Shown here: piece by piece, positions 1 through 9,526 of the stretch
How the letters are laid out: the number at the start of each line of letters is the position of its first letter
Numbering within the stretch: the first letter of the stretch is position 1
NCBI RefSeq assembly: GCF_001792815.1
Contig: NZ_CP017674.1
Span: 1,054,001-1,118,000 of the forward strand
Reading direction: 5' to 3'
DNA: 64,000 bases
DNA from: Microbacterium sp. BH-3-3-3
Lineage (GTDB): Bacteria > Actinomycetota > Actinomycetes > Actinomycetales > Microbacteriaceae
Translations under genes and position numbers: made by a program
Notes under the pieces: generated by a model
What the model saw: the letters and a program-made list of their open reading frames with translations, nothing else
Databases searched by the model: none
Told to the model about the DNA's origin: nothing

Positions 1-1298
1 ACCCCCTCTCCGGCGCGCAGTTCACCGCCACCCTCGTGTCGGGCGTCGACCTGACCACCTCCGCGGGGTGGTCCCAGGCCGCCACGCTGACGCCGGCGCA
101 GGCCGCTCAGCGCCCCAACACGGTCAGCTTCGTCTCGTCGTTGTCGAACACCGCCGGTCTCGCGACGTTCGCCCCCGACCCTGCGCTGTATCCGAACGGA
201 CTGCCGATCGGCGTCTACCTCATCACCGAGACGCAACTGCCGGCCACCGCCACCAACCCGGCCGCCCCCTTCCTGGTGACGCTGCCCACGCCGACCGGCG
301 CGGCCGGATCCCCGGCCAACCAGTGGATCTACGACGTCCACGTCTACCCCAAGAACGCCGTCACGCAGCTGACGAAGACGCGCGTTCCGGCACCCGCCGG
401 GTCGGTCGAGCAGCGCAACCCCGACCTGATCCGCTGGGCCGTCGCCTCGTCGATCCCGACGCTCGCCGCCGGTGACGCCATCGACGTGTTCACTCTCACC
501 GACAACCTGCCGTCCGAGCTGACCTACCTGACGGCGGCCACCGTCCCGGCCGGGGTCACCCCGTCGAACGTCGTGGTCACCAACGCCGCCGGTGTCGCGC
601 AGACCTTCACCGAGACCACCGACTACACCGTCGCCAACACCGCCGGGGCTCTCACGATGACCTTCACGCCGGCCGGACGCACCCGCCTCGCCGGACTCCC
701 CGGCGGCACCGTGACGTTCAACGTGCTGACCAGGGCCACCTCCATCCCGGCCAGCGGCGTCATCGTCAACACCGCGACGGCGAACATCAACGGCAGCACC
801 GAGTCGGTCACCGGCAGCACGCCGATCGGCCAGCTCACGGTGTCGGCATACACGACCTCGAACGGCGCGCGCGTCCCGCTCGCCGGCGCGACGTACCAGG
901 TGTTCCTCACGGAGCAGGATGCCATCAACGGTGCCAATCCGATCGTGATCAACGGCGAGACGAACTGGCTGACCCTGGCCAACGGCAACGTGCTCATCCC
1001 GATCATCACACCGGGCAACTACTGGGTGCGCGAGATCACGGCGCCCACCGGCTACCAGCTGCCGTCGCCCGACCGCATCCTGACCGCCGTGGTGCCCGGC
1101 CCGACCTCGACCACCGCTCCCGTGCGCAACTACCTCGAGTTCGCCCACAACCAGGTGCCCGCGTTCGCCCTGCCCATCACGGGTGGCGACGGCGGCCTCT
1201 GGTTCGGCGTCGGCGGGGCGGCCCTGCTGACGGTCATGGTGGGCTCGGCGTTGGTCGTCGCTCGCCTGCGTGCCCGCGCGGCCCAGGCTCCGGCCTGA
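1..1298 (+). CDS. SpaA-type pilin subunit with LPXTG anchor (5' end missing)
   Basis: This is a cell-wall-anchored pilin or adhesin that enters the window already in frame; reading starts inside a PLSGAQFTA segment typical of SpaA-like pilin domains. Two E-box-like sequences are visible (YLITETQLP and YWVREITAPTGY), which in this family help form intramolecular isopeptide bonds. Between them lies a D2-type isopeptide domain beginning LTKTRVP. The C-terminus is a standard sorting signal: LPITG at 1170-1184, a hydrophobic segment, then an Arg-rich tail. The next gene is a class C sortase, so the pair probably assembles a pilus. Family assignment is solid; whether it is the backbone or a minor pilin cannot be decided without the N-terminus and upstream genes. 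Confidence 0.85.
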   Translation, partial: PLSGAQFTATLVSGVDLTTSAGWSQAATLTPAQAAQRPNTVSFVSSLSNTAGLATFAPDPALYPNGLPIGVYLITETQLPATATNPAAPFLVTLPTPTGAAGSPANQWIYDVHVYPKNAVTQLTKTRVPAPAGSVEQRNPDLIRWAVASSIPTLAAGDAIDVFTLTDNLPSELTYLTAATVPAGVTPSNVVVTNAAGVAQTFTETTDYTVANTAGALTMTFTPAGRTRLAGLPGGTVTFNVLTRATSIPASGVIVNTATANINGSTESVTGSTPIGQLTVSAYTTSNGARVPLAGATYQVFLTEQDAINGANPIVINGETNWLTLANGNVLIPIITPGNYWVREITAPTGYQLPSPDRILTAVVPGPTSTTAPVRNYLEFAHNQVPAFALPITGGDGGLWFGVGGAALLTVMVGSALVVARLRARAAQAPA

Positions 1299-1311
1299 GG
1301 ACGGTCGATCG

Positions 1312-2358
1312 GTGAGCGGGGGGACGACGCAGCGGCCGGGCGCCGCGGCCTCGTCTCCCTCGCCGGAGGGGAGCCCCGATGCGCGGGACTCCCCTCCACC
1401 CGCACGACGTGACCGCCGACGCCCGCGCTGGCGGCTCTCGATCGTCTCGCTGCTTCTGGCGGTGGGGGCGCTGGCGGGCGTCTGCCTGCTGATGTACCCC
1501 ACCGTCGCCGGCTGGTTCGCCCAGTACGCCCAATCGCAGATCATCGACGGCTACTCGGATCAGATCCGCGACCTCGGCGCCGATACGCTCGCCGACCGAC
1601 TCGACGCGGCACGGGAGTACAACACGCGGCTCGTCGACGGCGGCGCCGAGATCGCAGCGAACGAGCGGCTCCCGCTGGCGAACTCCGCCGATCAGCAGAC
1701 CGATTACGCCGAGCAACTTCGCTCCGATCAATCGGGGCTCATGGCACGGGTGAAGATCCCCTCGATCGACGTCGACCTCCCCGTGTACCACGGCACCAGC
1801 GAGCAGGTCCTCTACGAGGGCGTGGGGCACCTCGAGGGCACCGCTCTGCCGGTGGGCGGCGAGACCACCCATTCGGTGCTCACCGCGCATCGCGGGCTCG
1901 CCACCGCGGAACTGTTCACGCACTTGGATCGGGTAGCCGTCGACGACACCGTCACGATCGAGGTGTTCGGCGAGGTGCTGGTGTACCGCGTCGTGCAGAC
2001 CCTCGTGGTCGAACCCGAAGACACCGAGTCGCTGGTCCCCGTGGTGGGGCGCGATCTCGTCACCCTCGTGACGTGCACCCCGCTGGGCGTGAACAGCCAC
2101 CGCATCCTCGTCACGGGCGAACGTGTCATCCCGACCCCGCAGGGCGCTCTCGACGGCGTAGGAACCCGCCCCGAGATCCCCACGTTCCCGTGGTGGATCC
2201 TCGTGCTCGCGGGGTCCGTGCTCGCCGCCACCGCGTACGTGTGGGGGGCCGGTCGTCCCCCGCGGGCGCCTCGGAACGGGCCCGGGAACGACGACGGGCG
2301 CACGCCGGCATCGACGCGCGCCCGAGGTCGCGTCAGGCCTGGAAGCCCTCCGAGATGA
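1312..2358 (+). CDS. Class C sortase
   Basis: Pilin-polymerising transpeptidase of the membrane. After a disordered Pro/Arg-rich N-terminus there is a membrane helix (VSLLLAVGALAGVCLL), the sortase barrel starting near LPVYHGT, the catalytic His in LTAHRGL, the Cys in TLVTCTP and the Arg in HRILVTGE, and finally a second membrane helix (WWILVLAGSVLAATAYVWG). Two membrane segments flanking the barrel are typical of class C enzymes. GTG at 1312 was chosen because it begins 13 bases after the pilin stop and is preceded by GAGG; an earlier in-frame GTG at 1270 would overlap the pilin. I do not see a DPW/DPF lid motif before the barrel. The 3' end overlaps the convergent adenosine deaminase gene by 26 bases. 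Confidence 0.88.
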   Translation: MSGGTTQRPGAAASSPSPEGSPDARDSPPPARRDRRRPRWRLSIVSLLLAVGALAGVCLLMYPTVAGWFAQYAQSQIIDGYSDQIRDLGADTLADRLDAAREYNTRLVDGGAEIAANERLPLANSADQQTDYAEQLRSDQSGLMARVKIPSIDVDLPVYHGTSEQVLYEGVGHLEGTALPVGGETTHSVLTAHRGLATAELFTHLDRVAVDDTVTIEVFGEVLVYRVVQTLVVEPEDTESLVPVVGRDLVTLVTCTPLGVNSHRILVTGERVIPTPQGALDGVGTRPEIPTFPWWILVLAGSVLAATAYVWGAGRPPRAPRNGPGNDDGRTPASTRARGRVRPGSPPR

Positions 2359-3439
2359 TCTCGATGAGCTCTTCGCGCTCCTCCACCGGCAGGAATGCGC
2401 CGGCGGCGGCGTTGAGCTGGAACGCCTCGAGGTCACCCAGGTCGTAGTCGAACGCCTGGGCCAGCAGCCCCAGCTCACGGGTGAGCGTCGTCGCGCTCAT
2501 GAGGCGGTTGTCGACATTCACCGTCACCGAGAAGTCGAGCTGGTACAGCAGGTCGAACGGGTGGGCGTCCATCGTGTCGCCCCAGGCCGTCACGGCGCCG
2601 CTCTGCAGGTTCGAGGTCGGCGACAGTTCGAGCGTGATCTCGCGGTCGCGCACCCAGCGCGCCAGGTCGCCGAAGGTGACCTGCACCTCTTCGCCCTCGC
2701 GCGAGACGACGTCGAGGTCGTTGGCGATGCGCACACCGTGGCCGAGGCGCAGGGCGCGTCCGTCGATGAGTGCGGAACGAATGGATGCCAGACCCGCCCC
2801 CTCACCGGCGTGCACCGTGGTGGGGAAGAACTGCTCAGCCAGATAGTCGAACGCCTCGCGGTGACGCGACGGCAGGAACCCGTCTTCGGGACCGGCGATG
2901 TCGAAGCCGACGACACCACGACCGCGCCACGAGACGGCGAGTTCGGCGATGTCTCGGGAGTTGTCGTTGTGGCGCAGCGCCGTGAGCAGCTGACCCACGC
3001 GGATGTCCTGTCCGCGGGCGTCGGCGGCGTCTTCCCCCGCTTCGATGCCCTCCTGCACCGCATCCACGACGTCGTCGAGGCTGAGACCGCGGGTGAGGTG
3101 CTGTTCCGGCGCCCACCGCACCTCGCCGTAGACGACGCCGTCGGCGGCGAGATCCTCGACGAACTCCTTCGCGGTGCGCACGAGACCCTCGCGGGTCTGC
3201 ATCACCCCGACCGTCGCCGAGAACTTCTCGAGGTAGTCCTCGAGCGATCCGCCGTCGATGTGGTCCGAGAACCAGGCCTCGAGGCCCTTCGCGTCGTCGG
3301 CGGGGAGGTCGAGGTCGATCTCATCGGCCAGCTCGAGGACGGTCTGCGGGCGCAGTCCCCCGTCGAGGTGATCGTGCAGCGACACCTTGGGCAGGCTCTG
3401 CACCTTCACACCCTCGATGCGGACGTCGTCGGTGGCCAT
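2333..3439 (-). CDS. add: Adenosine deaminase
   Basis: Deaminates adenosine and deoxyadenosine to inosine forms in the cytosol. The 368-residue protein has the N-terminal metal motif LHDHLDGG, the VHAGEGAG segment, LGHGVRIAND and the LSPTSN block of the family. The ATG at 3437-3439 is preceded by GAAGGAG. It is the last gene of the minus-strand nucleoside operon, 26 bases after the deoA stop, so the operon ends by catabolising purine as well as pyrimidine nucleosides. The final 26 bases overlap the convergent sortase gene and there is no separate terminator between the two. Confidence 0.95.
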   Translation of the reverse strand: MATDDVRIEGVKVQSLPKVSLHDHLDGGLRPQTVLELADEIDLDLPADDAKGLEAWFSDHIDGGSLEDYLEKFSATVGVMQTREGLVRTAKEFVEDLAADGVVYGEVRWAPEQHLTRGLSLDDVVDAVQEGIEAGEDAADARGQDIRVGQLLTALRHNDNSRDIAELAVSWRGRGVVGFDIAGPEDGFLPSRHREAFDYLAEQFFPTTVHAGEGAGLASIRSALIDGRALRLGHGVRIANDLDVVSREGEEVQVTFGDLARWVRDREITLELSPTSNLQSGAVTAWGDTMDAHPFDLLYQLDFSVTVNVDNRLMSATTLTRELGLLAQAFDYDLGDLEAFQLNAAAGAFLPVEEREELIEIISEGFQA

Positions 3440-3465
3440 GGTGCTGCTCCTTCGGTCGGATGCCA

Positions 3466-4758
3466 TCACGCGGTGATGCGCTCGCGCACGAGCGGGGATG
3501 CTGCAGGCGCCGTGTCGCCGATCTCCCACGCTCCATCGACCGAGGCGAGTGCCCGCTCGAAACGGGCCCCGTCGTCGGCCGAAAGGGTGAACAGGGGCTG
3601 ACCGGCGGTGATCGGCTGGCCGACGGCGACGTGCAGGTCGATGCCCGCGGCGTGCACGACCGCGTCTTCGGCACGGGCGCGACCGGCGCCCAGGCGCCAG
3701 GCGCCGATTCCGAACGGCAACGCCTCGATGCGCGTGACGATGCCCGAGCGGTCGGCGACGACCGTGTGGGTCTCGCGCGGCGTGGGCAGGGCGGCATCCG
3801 GATCGCCGTCCTGCGCGCGGATCATGCGCTTCCAGACGTCCATCGCGCGGCCGTCGTTCAACGCCGCCTCGACGTCGGCGTCGGGCTGACCGGCGAGCGT
3901 CAGCATCTCGCGGGCGAGCGAGACCGTGAGCTCCACGACGTCGGCGGGGCCGCCGCCGGCGAGCACCTCGACCGATTCGCGCACTTCGTTGGCGTTGCCG
4001 ATGGCGAGGCCGAGCGGGGTGTTCATGTCGGTGAGGAGCGCGGTGGTGTTGACGCCGGAATCGGTGCCCAGGGCCACCATGGTGCGGGCCAGCTCGCGTG
4101 CGCGGTCGATGTCCTGCATGAAGGCGCCGGAGCCGAACTTCACGTCGAGCACGAGCGAGTCGGTGCCCTCGGCGATCTTCTTCGACATGATGCTCGACGC
4201 GATCAGCGGGATCGCCTCAACCGTTCCGGTGACGTCGCGGAGGGCGTAGAGCTTCTTGTCGGCCGGGGCGAGCCCGGTGCCCGCGGCGCAGATGACCGCG
4301 CCGACGTCGGCGAGCTGCGCCATGATCTCGTCGTTCGACAGCGCTGCGCGCCAGCCGGGGATCGACTCGAGCTTGTCGAGCGTGCCGCCGGTGTGTCCGA
4401 GGCCGCGACCCGAGAGCTGCGGCACGGCGACGCCGAACGCGGCCACGAGGGGCGCCAGCGGAAGCGTGATCTTGTCGCCGACCCCGCCCGTGGAGTGCTT
4501 GTCGACCGTCGGCTTGCCGAGCGATGAGAAGTCCATGCGCTCGCCCGAGGCGATCATGGCATCGGTCATCACGCGGATCTCGTCGCGTTCCATCCCCCGC
4601 AGCAGCACGGCCATGGCGAACGAGGCCATCTGCGCGTCGGAGACGTAGCCCTTGGTGTAGTGCTCAATGAGCCAGCGCAACGCGGACTCCGAGATCGCGC
4701 CGCCGTCGCGCTTGGTGCGGATGACTTCGACCGCGTCGTGCGGGTGAACGGTGGTCAT
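3466..4758 (-). CDS. deoA: Thymidine (pyrimidine nucleoside) phosphorylase
   Basis: Phosphorolysis of thymidine, giving thymine and deoxyribose 1-phosphate. The 430-residue protein has the family phosphate/pyrimidine-binding signature KHSTGGVGDK, followed by SGRGLGHTGGTLDKLESIPG, and a C-terminal PYNP domain. Length matches the family. The ATG overlaps the cdd stop (ATGA), and a GAGGAGG Shine-Dalgarno lies just upstream inside cdd, so translation is probably coupled. It acts with cdd and add on nucleosides delivered by the ABC transporter encoded by the same operon. Strict thymidine versus broad pyrimidine specificity cannot be read from sequence alone. Confidence 0.94.
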   Translation of the reverse strand: MTTVHPHDAVEVIRTKRDGGAISESALRWLIEHYTKGYVSDAQMASFAMAVLLRGMERDEIRVMTDAMIASGERMDFSSLGKPTVDKHSTGGVGDKITLPLAPLVAAFGVAVPQLSGRGLGHTGGTLDKLESIPGWRAALSNDEIMAQLADVGAVICAAGTGLAPADKKLYALRDVTGTVEAIPLIASSIMSKKIAEGTDSLVLDVKFGSGAFMQDIDRARELARTMVALGTDSGVNTTALLTDMNTPLGLAIGNANEVRESVEVLAGGGPADVVELTVSLAREMLTLAGQPDADVEAALNDGRAMDVWKRMIRAQDGDPDAALPTPRETHTVVADRSGIVTRIEALPFGIGAWRLGAGRARAEDAVVHAAGIDLHVAVGQPITAGQPLFTLSADDGARFERALASVDGAWEIGDTAPAASPLVRERITA

Positions 4759-5156
4759 CGTGCCGCCTCCTCGAGCTCGCGGGGTCCGAAGGCGTCGGGC
4801 AGCACTTCGTCGATCGTGCGGATGCCGCTGACGGTCTCGAGCAGCATCCCGGGGATGGCGTGCTCGAACAGCAGCTGGCGGCAGCGACCGCACGGCATGA
4901 GCGTGCGGCCCTCGCCGTCGACGCACACGAATGCGACGAGCTGGCCGCCACCGCTCATGTGCAGTTCGGAGACGAGCCCGCACTCGGCGCACAGCGTCAC
5001 CCCGTACGAGGCGTTCTCGACGTTGCATCCCGAGACGATGCGGCCGTCGGCGACGAGCGCCGCGGCGCCCACCTTGAAGCGGGAGTAGGGCGCGTAGGCG
5101 CGGTGCATGGCGTCGGTCGCGGCGGAGCGCAACTCATCCCAGTCGATGTCGGTCAT
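4755..5156 (-). CDS. cdd: Cytidine deaminase
   Basis: Zinc-dependent deamination of cytidine and deoxycytidine to uridine forms. At 133 residues it is the short, homotetrameric type. The substrate motif NVENASYG, the catalytic CAEC (zinc Cys and proton-shuttling Glu) and the second zinc motif PCGRCRQ are all present. It lies 42 bases after the second permease gene and overlaps deoA by four bases, placing it in the nucleoside uptake and salvage operon. Confidence 0.96.
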   Translation of the reverse strand: MTDIDWDELRSAATDAMHRAYAPYSRFKVGAAALVADGRIVSGCNVENASYGVTLCAECGLVSELHMSGGGQLVAFVCVDGEGRTLMPCGRCRQLLFEHAIPGMLLETVSGIRTIDEVLPDAFGPRELEEAAR

Positions 5157-5198
5157 CGTGGAGTGCAGGGTCCTCTCGTGAAGGCGAAGTGGGCGGGT

Positions 5199-6497
5199 TC
5201 AGCCCTTGATATATGGTTTGCCGGCGGCCGCGGGGCCGCGGACCTTGCCGACGAGACCGGCGACCGCGAAGATGGTCACGACGTACGGCAGCATCAGCAT
5301 GAACTCGCTCGGCACGGGCGACCCGATGACGCCGAGGGTGTTCTGCAGGTTCGAGGCGAAGCCGAACAGCAGGGCCGCCAGCGTCGCTCGGATCGGGTCC
5401 CACTGGCCGAAGATGACCGCCGCCAGAGCGATGTAACCGGCACCGGCCGTCATCTCTTTGTTGAAGGCTCCGACCGAACCGAGCGTGAAGAACGCGCCAC
5501 CGACGCCCGCGATCGCGCCGCCCAGCGCCACGTTCCAGAAGCGGGTCTTGGCGATGTTGATGCCCACCGTGTCGGCGGCTTGCGGGTGCTCGCCGACCGC
5601 GCGCAGACGCAGACCCCAGCGCGTGTGGAACAGGCCCACGTACACCAGCGCCACCGTGACGTACATCAGATACACGATGATCGTCTGGTTGAACAGCATG
5701 GGCCCGAGGAGGGGGATGTCGGCGAGGAACGGGATCGGCAGGCGCGGGAAGCGCGGCGGCGCGTTCAACGTCGCCGCGTTCGGGGCGAGCAGCTGAGAGA
5801 AGAGGAAGCTCGTGAGCCCCACCACGAGCACGTTCAAGACGACACCGACGATCACCTGGTCGACGAAGTACTTGATCGCGAACGCCGCGAGCACGAACGA
5901 CACGAGCACGCCCGAGACGCCGGCCGCGAGCAGCCCGATGAACGGGTTTCCGGTCGCGGTGGCGACGATCGCCGAGGTGAACGCGCCCGCGAGGAGCTGG
6001 CCCTCGATCGCGATGTTCACCACGCCCACGCGCTCGCTCAGGACACCGGCCATCGCCCCGAAGATCAGCGGGACCGACAGGCTGAGGCCACCGGCGAGCA
6101 GGCCCGTCAACGGGATCACCGAGGTGGTGGCTCCGGCGGCGGCCCAGGTGAGGAAGCCGACCATGAAGACCAGCGCGAAGATGACGGCCAGCCACAGCGG
6201 CGGCCGGCGGTGCGCGCGCACCAGCAGGACGCTGGCGACGGTGACGAGCGCGAGCAGGACGGTGCAGACGGCGCCGGTGACGACCCCTCCGAGCACCACC
6301 TCGGGCAGTTGCAGGAACTCCCCCGGGCTCGAGATGCGGAACACCGCGTCGCCGTCCTGGCGGGCGACGACGAAGAGCACCGCGGCGAGCACGGTGATGA
6401 CGCCGTAGACGATCGGCGCCTTCCAGCTGATGACGACGGCCGTGTCGAGCGCCTCCGGCTGCGGTGACACCCCGTGGTGCTGTGCGGTGGTGCTCAC
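5199..6497 (-). CDS. Nucleoside ABC transporter permease 2 (YufQ type)
   Basis: Membrane-spanning subunit of a BMP-type nucleoside importer. The 432-residue protein has about ten hydrophobic segments; the region beginning FGAMAGVLSERVGVVNIAIEGQLL is characteristic of the BPD_transp_2 family. The GTG start at 6495-6497 overlaps the stop of the preceding permease gene (GTGA). An N-terminal extension of about 190 residues, including extra hydrophobic helices, precedes the core permease domain; this is longer than the common 310-320-residue form but is seen in actinobacterial relatives. It pairs with the upstream permease as a heterodimer. Confidence 0.9.
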   Translation of the reverse strand: MSTTAQHHGVSPQPEALDTAVVISWKAPIVYGVITVLAAVLFVVARQDGDAVFRISSPGEFLQLPEVVLGGVVTGAVCTVLLALVTVASVLLVRAHRRPPLWLAVIFALVFMVGFLTWAAAGATTSVIPLTGLLAGGLSLSVPLIFGAMAGVLSERVGVVNIAIEGQLLAGAFTSAIVATATGNPFIGLLAAGVSGVLVSFVLAAFAIKYFVDQVIVGVVLNVLVVGLTSFLFSQLLAPNAATLNAPPRFPRLPIPFLADIPLLGPMLFNQTIIVYLMYVTVALVYVGLFHTRWGLRLRAVGEHPQAADTVGINIAKTRFWNVALGGAIAGVGGAFFTLGSVGAFNKEMTAGAGYIALAAVIFGQWDPIRATLAALLFGFASNLQNTLGVIGSPVPSEFMLMLPYVVTIFAVAGLVGKVRGPAAAGKPYIKG

Positions 6498-7858
6498 TTG
6501 ACCGCCTCCTTCTTCTTGGCGGCGCGGGTCTTCGACGCGCGCGCACCGGGCGCGGGCAGACGGAAGATGGCGCGCACGAGCGGGGGTGCGGCGATGAACA
6601 GCACGATGAGGGACTGCACGACGAGCACGATGTCGATCGGCACACCGTTCGCGGCCTGCATGGCGAAGCCGCCGGCCTTGAACGCGCCGAACAGGATGCC
6701 GGCGACGAGCACGCCGACCGGAGTGGATCGGCCCAGCAGGGCCACCGTGATGGCGTCGAACCCGATGCCGGCGTCGATGCCGCTGGAGAAGCCCGTCGTC
6801 ACGGTGCCGAGCACCTGGTCCACGCCGGCGAGGCCGATGAGGCCGCCGGAGATCAGCATCGCGACCACGTACATCGACTTGACGTTGATGCCGGCCACGC
6901 GCGCGGCGTTCGGGTTGAGCCCGACCGCGCGGAAACGGAAGCCCAGCGACGAGCGCTCGAGGATCCACCACACCAGGACGACGGCGGCGAGGGAGAGGAG
7001 GAACCCGAAGTGCAGGTTGTACGCGGGGCCGAAGAGGTCGGGGAAGACCGCGGTCTCTTTCATCGCCGGCGTGGTGGGGTTACTGGATCCCGGGGCCTGC
7101 AGCAGGCCGGGGGTGCGCAGCAGGTAGTAGACGAGGTAGAACGCGACGTAGTTGAGCATGATCGTGACGATCACCTCGTGCGCTCCGGTGCGGGCTTTCA
7201 GGAGCCCCGCGATTCCCGCCCACAGGGCACCCGCCACGACGCCCGCGACGAGCGCGACGAGCGCGTGCAGGCCCCAGGGGAGGTCGAAGGCGAACGCGAC
7301 ATAGCCGCCGGCCGCCGCGGCGACGAGCATCTGTCCCCGACCACCGATGTTGAACATGCCGACGCGGAACGCGAGCGCGACGCCGAGGCCCGCGGCGATG
7401 AGCGGCGTCGCGAAGGTCAGGGTCTCGGTCAGAGGACGGATCCCGGTCGCGAACTCGGGGCGACGGAAGTTGTAGATCGCGCCCTGGAAGAACGACGCGT
7501 AGGCACCCGACACGGACTGCCAGATCGCGACGAGGGTGTCGCCCGGTCGCGCGAAGAAGTAGACCGCGGATGCCTGGACGTTCTCGTCGGTCGCCGCGAT
7601 CATCACCGCTCCCACGAGGAGGGCGAGGATGACGGCGAGGACCGAGATGATGGCGTTGCCGGTGGCGACCTCGCGCAACGCGCGGCGCCAACGGTTCTCC
7701 TCGGTGGCGGGCTCGGGGGCGACGACGCGTGCGCCGGCGGCCGGGTCGACCTCGGCGGCGCCCTCGAGGGCAGCACCGGCGGAGGTCTGATCGGCGACCT
7801 CGGCGGCGCGGTCCGCGCGCGTGGCACTCGGGTCGTGCGGGCTATGCGGATCGCTCAC
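6494..7858 (-). CDS. Nucleoside ABC transporter permease 1 (YufP type)
   Basis: Second membrane subunit of the nucleoside importer, 454 residues. A polar, Ala/Asp-rich cytoplasmic N-terminus of about 65 residues precedes the first helix (NAIISVLAVILALLVGAVMI). The core carries LAFRVGMFNIGGRGQML, the signature of this permease type, and the C-terminus is Lys-rich. The GTG start overlaps the ATPase stop by four bases, and its own stop overlaps the next permease start in the same way, so the three transporter genes are translationally coupled. Confidence 0.9.
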   Translation of the reverse strand: MSDPHSPHDPSATRADRAAEVADQTSAGAALEGAAEVDPAAGARVVAPEPATEENRWRRALREVATGNAIISVLAVILALLVGAVMIAATDENVQASAVYFFARPGDTLVAIWQSVSGAYASFFQGAIYNFRRPEFATGIRPLTETLTFATPLIAAGLGVALAFRVGMFNIGGRGQMLVAAAAGGYVAFAFDLPWGLHALVALVAGVVAGALWAGIAGLLKARTGAHEVIVTIMLNYVAFYLVYYLLRTPGLLQAPGSSNPTTPAMKETAVFPDLFGPAYNLHFGFLLSLAAVVLVWWILERSSLGFRFRAVGLNPNAARVAGINVKSMYVVAMLISGGLIGLAGVDQVLGTVTTGFSSGIDAGIGFDAITVALLGRSTPVGVLVAGILFGAFKAGGFAMQAANGVPIDIVLVVQSLIVLFIAAPPLVRAIFRLPAPGARASKTRAAKKKEAVK

Positions 7859-9375
7859 GCCGCGACTCCTTCGTTCTGGGGTGTTTCGCCGGCCATCATC
7901 AGGCCCAGCACGTCGCGGGTGGTGTCGCCGGGTACGATGCCGACCACGCGGCCGCGGTACATGACCATGATCCGATCAGCGAGCGCGGTCACCTCGTCGA
8001 GCTCGGTGGAGACGACGATCACCGGCACGCCCGTGTCGCGCGTCTCGATGATGCGCTTGTGGATGAACTCGATCGAGCCCACGTCGACACCGCGGGTGGG
8101 CTGTGCCGCCACGAACAGTCGCAGCTCGCGGCTGAGCTCGCGGGCGAGGACGACCTTCTGCTGGTTTCCGCCGGACAGCTTTCCGACGGGCGTCTCGATC
8201 GAGGGCGTGCGCACATCGAACTCCGCCACCTTCTCGCGGGCGAAGCCCGCCAGCGTCGACAGCTGCAGCGCTCCCCCCTTGACGAAGGGGGCTCCGTCGG
8301 CACGATCGAGCATGAGGTTCTCGGCGATCGAGAACTCGCCCACGAGGCCGTCTTCTTTGCGGTCCTCGGGGACGAAGCCGACACCGGCATCGAGCACCGC
8401 GCGGACGGTCGAACCGGCGAGGTCTTTGCCGTCGAGCGTGATGGAGCCTTCGACCCGATCCTGCAGCCCGACGAGTGCCTCGGTGAGCTCGGTCTGGCCG
8501 TTGCCCTGCACGCCCGCGATGGCGAGGACCTCGCCGCGGCGCACCTCGAAGCTCACGTCGTTGACGACGACCTGTCCGATCGCGTCGACCACGGTCAGGC
8601 CCTTCACCGACAGCCCGACCTCGCCGAGGGTGGGCGCGTCCTTCTGCACGGTGAGCTCGACCGCGCGGCCGACCATGAGCGAGGCGAGTTCGGCGTTGGA
8701 GGCGGTGGGTTCGGCCTCGCCGACCACCTTGCCCAGGCGGATGACGGTGATGCGATCCGCGACCTCGCGGACCTCACGCAGCTTGTGGGTGATGAAGACG
8801 ATCGAGGTGCCCGCGGCCTTGAGCTGCCGCATGATCGACATGAGTTCGTCGGTCTCCTGCGGCGTGAGCACGGCGGTGGGCTCATCGAACACGAGCACCT
8901 TCGCGTCGCGCGAGAGCGCCTTGACGATCTCGACGCGCTGCTGCACGCCGACCGGCAGGTCGTCGACGAGAGCATCGGGATCGACGTCGAACCCGAAGCG
9001 GTCGGAGATCTCCTTCACCTTGGCGCGCGCGGCCGCGATGTCGAGGCGACCGCCGGCTTTCGTCGGCTCGTGCCCGAGCATGACGTTCTCGGCCACGGTG
9101 AAGACGGGGACGAGCATGAAGTGCTGGTGCACCATGCCGATGCCGGCGCGCATCGCGTCGCCGGGGCCGGAGAAGTGCTGGACGGCGTCGTCGAGCAGGA
9201 TCTCTCCGCCGTCGGCCTGGTAGAGGCCGTAGAGGACGTTCATCAGGGTGGACTTGCCGGCACCGTTCTCACCGAGCAGGCAGTGGATCTCTCCGGCCTC
9301 GACAGTGAGGTCGATGTGGTCGTTCGCCACGAGGGACCCGAAGGTTTTCGTGATCCCGCGGAGTTCGAGCTTCAT
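7855..9375 (-). CDS. Nucleoside ABC transporter ATPase (YufO/RbsA-like, two NBDs)
   Basis: Energises nucleoside import. The 506-residue protein contains two ATP-binding cassettes. The first has Walker A GENGAGKS, Q-loop MVHQHFMLVPVFTVAEN and Walker B VLVFDEPTAVL. The second has the degenerate Walker A GVQGNGQTE and the signature LSGGNQQK. Such tandem cassettes are normal for the ribose/BMP transporter class. It begins about 150 bases downstream of the binding-protein gene, beyond a strong hairpin that probably lowers its expression relative to the lipoprotein. Confidence 0.93.
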   Translation of the reverse strand: MKLELRGITKTFGSLVANDHIDLTVEAGEIHCLLGENGAGKSTLMNVLYGLYQADGGEILLDDAVQHFSGPGDAMRAGIGMVHQHFMLVPVFTVAENVMLGHEPTKAGGRLDIAAARAKVKEISDRFGFDVDPDALVDDLPVGVQQRVEIVKALSRDAKVLVFDEPTAVLTPQETDELMSIMRQLKAAGTSIVFITHKLREVREVADRITVIRLGKVVGEAEPTASNAELASLMVGRAVELTVQKDAPTLGEVGLSVKGLTVVDAIGQVVVNDVSFEVRRGEVLAIAGVQGNGQTELTEALVGLQDRVEGSITLDGKDLAGSTVRAVLDAGVGFVPEDRKEDGLVGEFSIAENLMLDRADGAPFVKGGALQLSTLAGFAREKVAEFDVRTPSIETPVGKLSGGNQQKVVLARELSRELRLFVAAQPTRGVDVGSIEFIHKRIIETRDTGVPVIVVSTELDEVTALADRIMVMYRGRVVGIVPGDTTRDVLGLMMAGETPQNEGVAA

Positions 9376-9482
9376 GTTCCCGATCCTAAGTTCTCGACGC
9401 CGCGCGACGCAGGCGTTCGACAGGAGGGCCGCGTCGCGCGCGACCCGAGCAGGGGGCGGCCGTCACTGCGGCCATAAAGGGA

Positions 9483-9510
9483 GGGGAGGCCGGCATGCGC
9501 CGGCCTCCCC
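9483..9510 (-). terminator. Attenuator-like hairpin between lipoprotein and ATPase genes
   Basis: A perfect 12-bp inverted repeat (left arm GGGGAGGCCGGC) encloses a 4-base loop, 16 bases after the lipoprotein stop. On the minus strand the stem is followed by TCCCTTTA. It probably stops or slows a share of transcripts so that binding protein is made in excess of the membrane complex; partial read-through is an inference from the shared direction of the genes. Confidence 0.6.
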
Positions 9511-9526
9511 GAGACAGTACGTGCTC

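Noticed and set aside
4860..6467. Long plus-strand open frame opposite the cdd/permease genes
   Set aside because: The translation is rich in Arg, Asp, Glu and His with no domain; it is the antisense shadow of real minus-strand genes, as are similar long frames opposite most genes in this GC-rich DNA.
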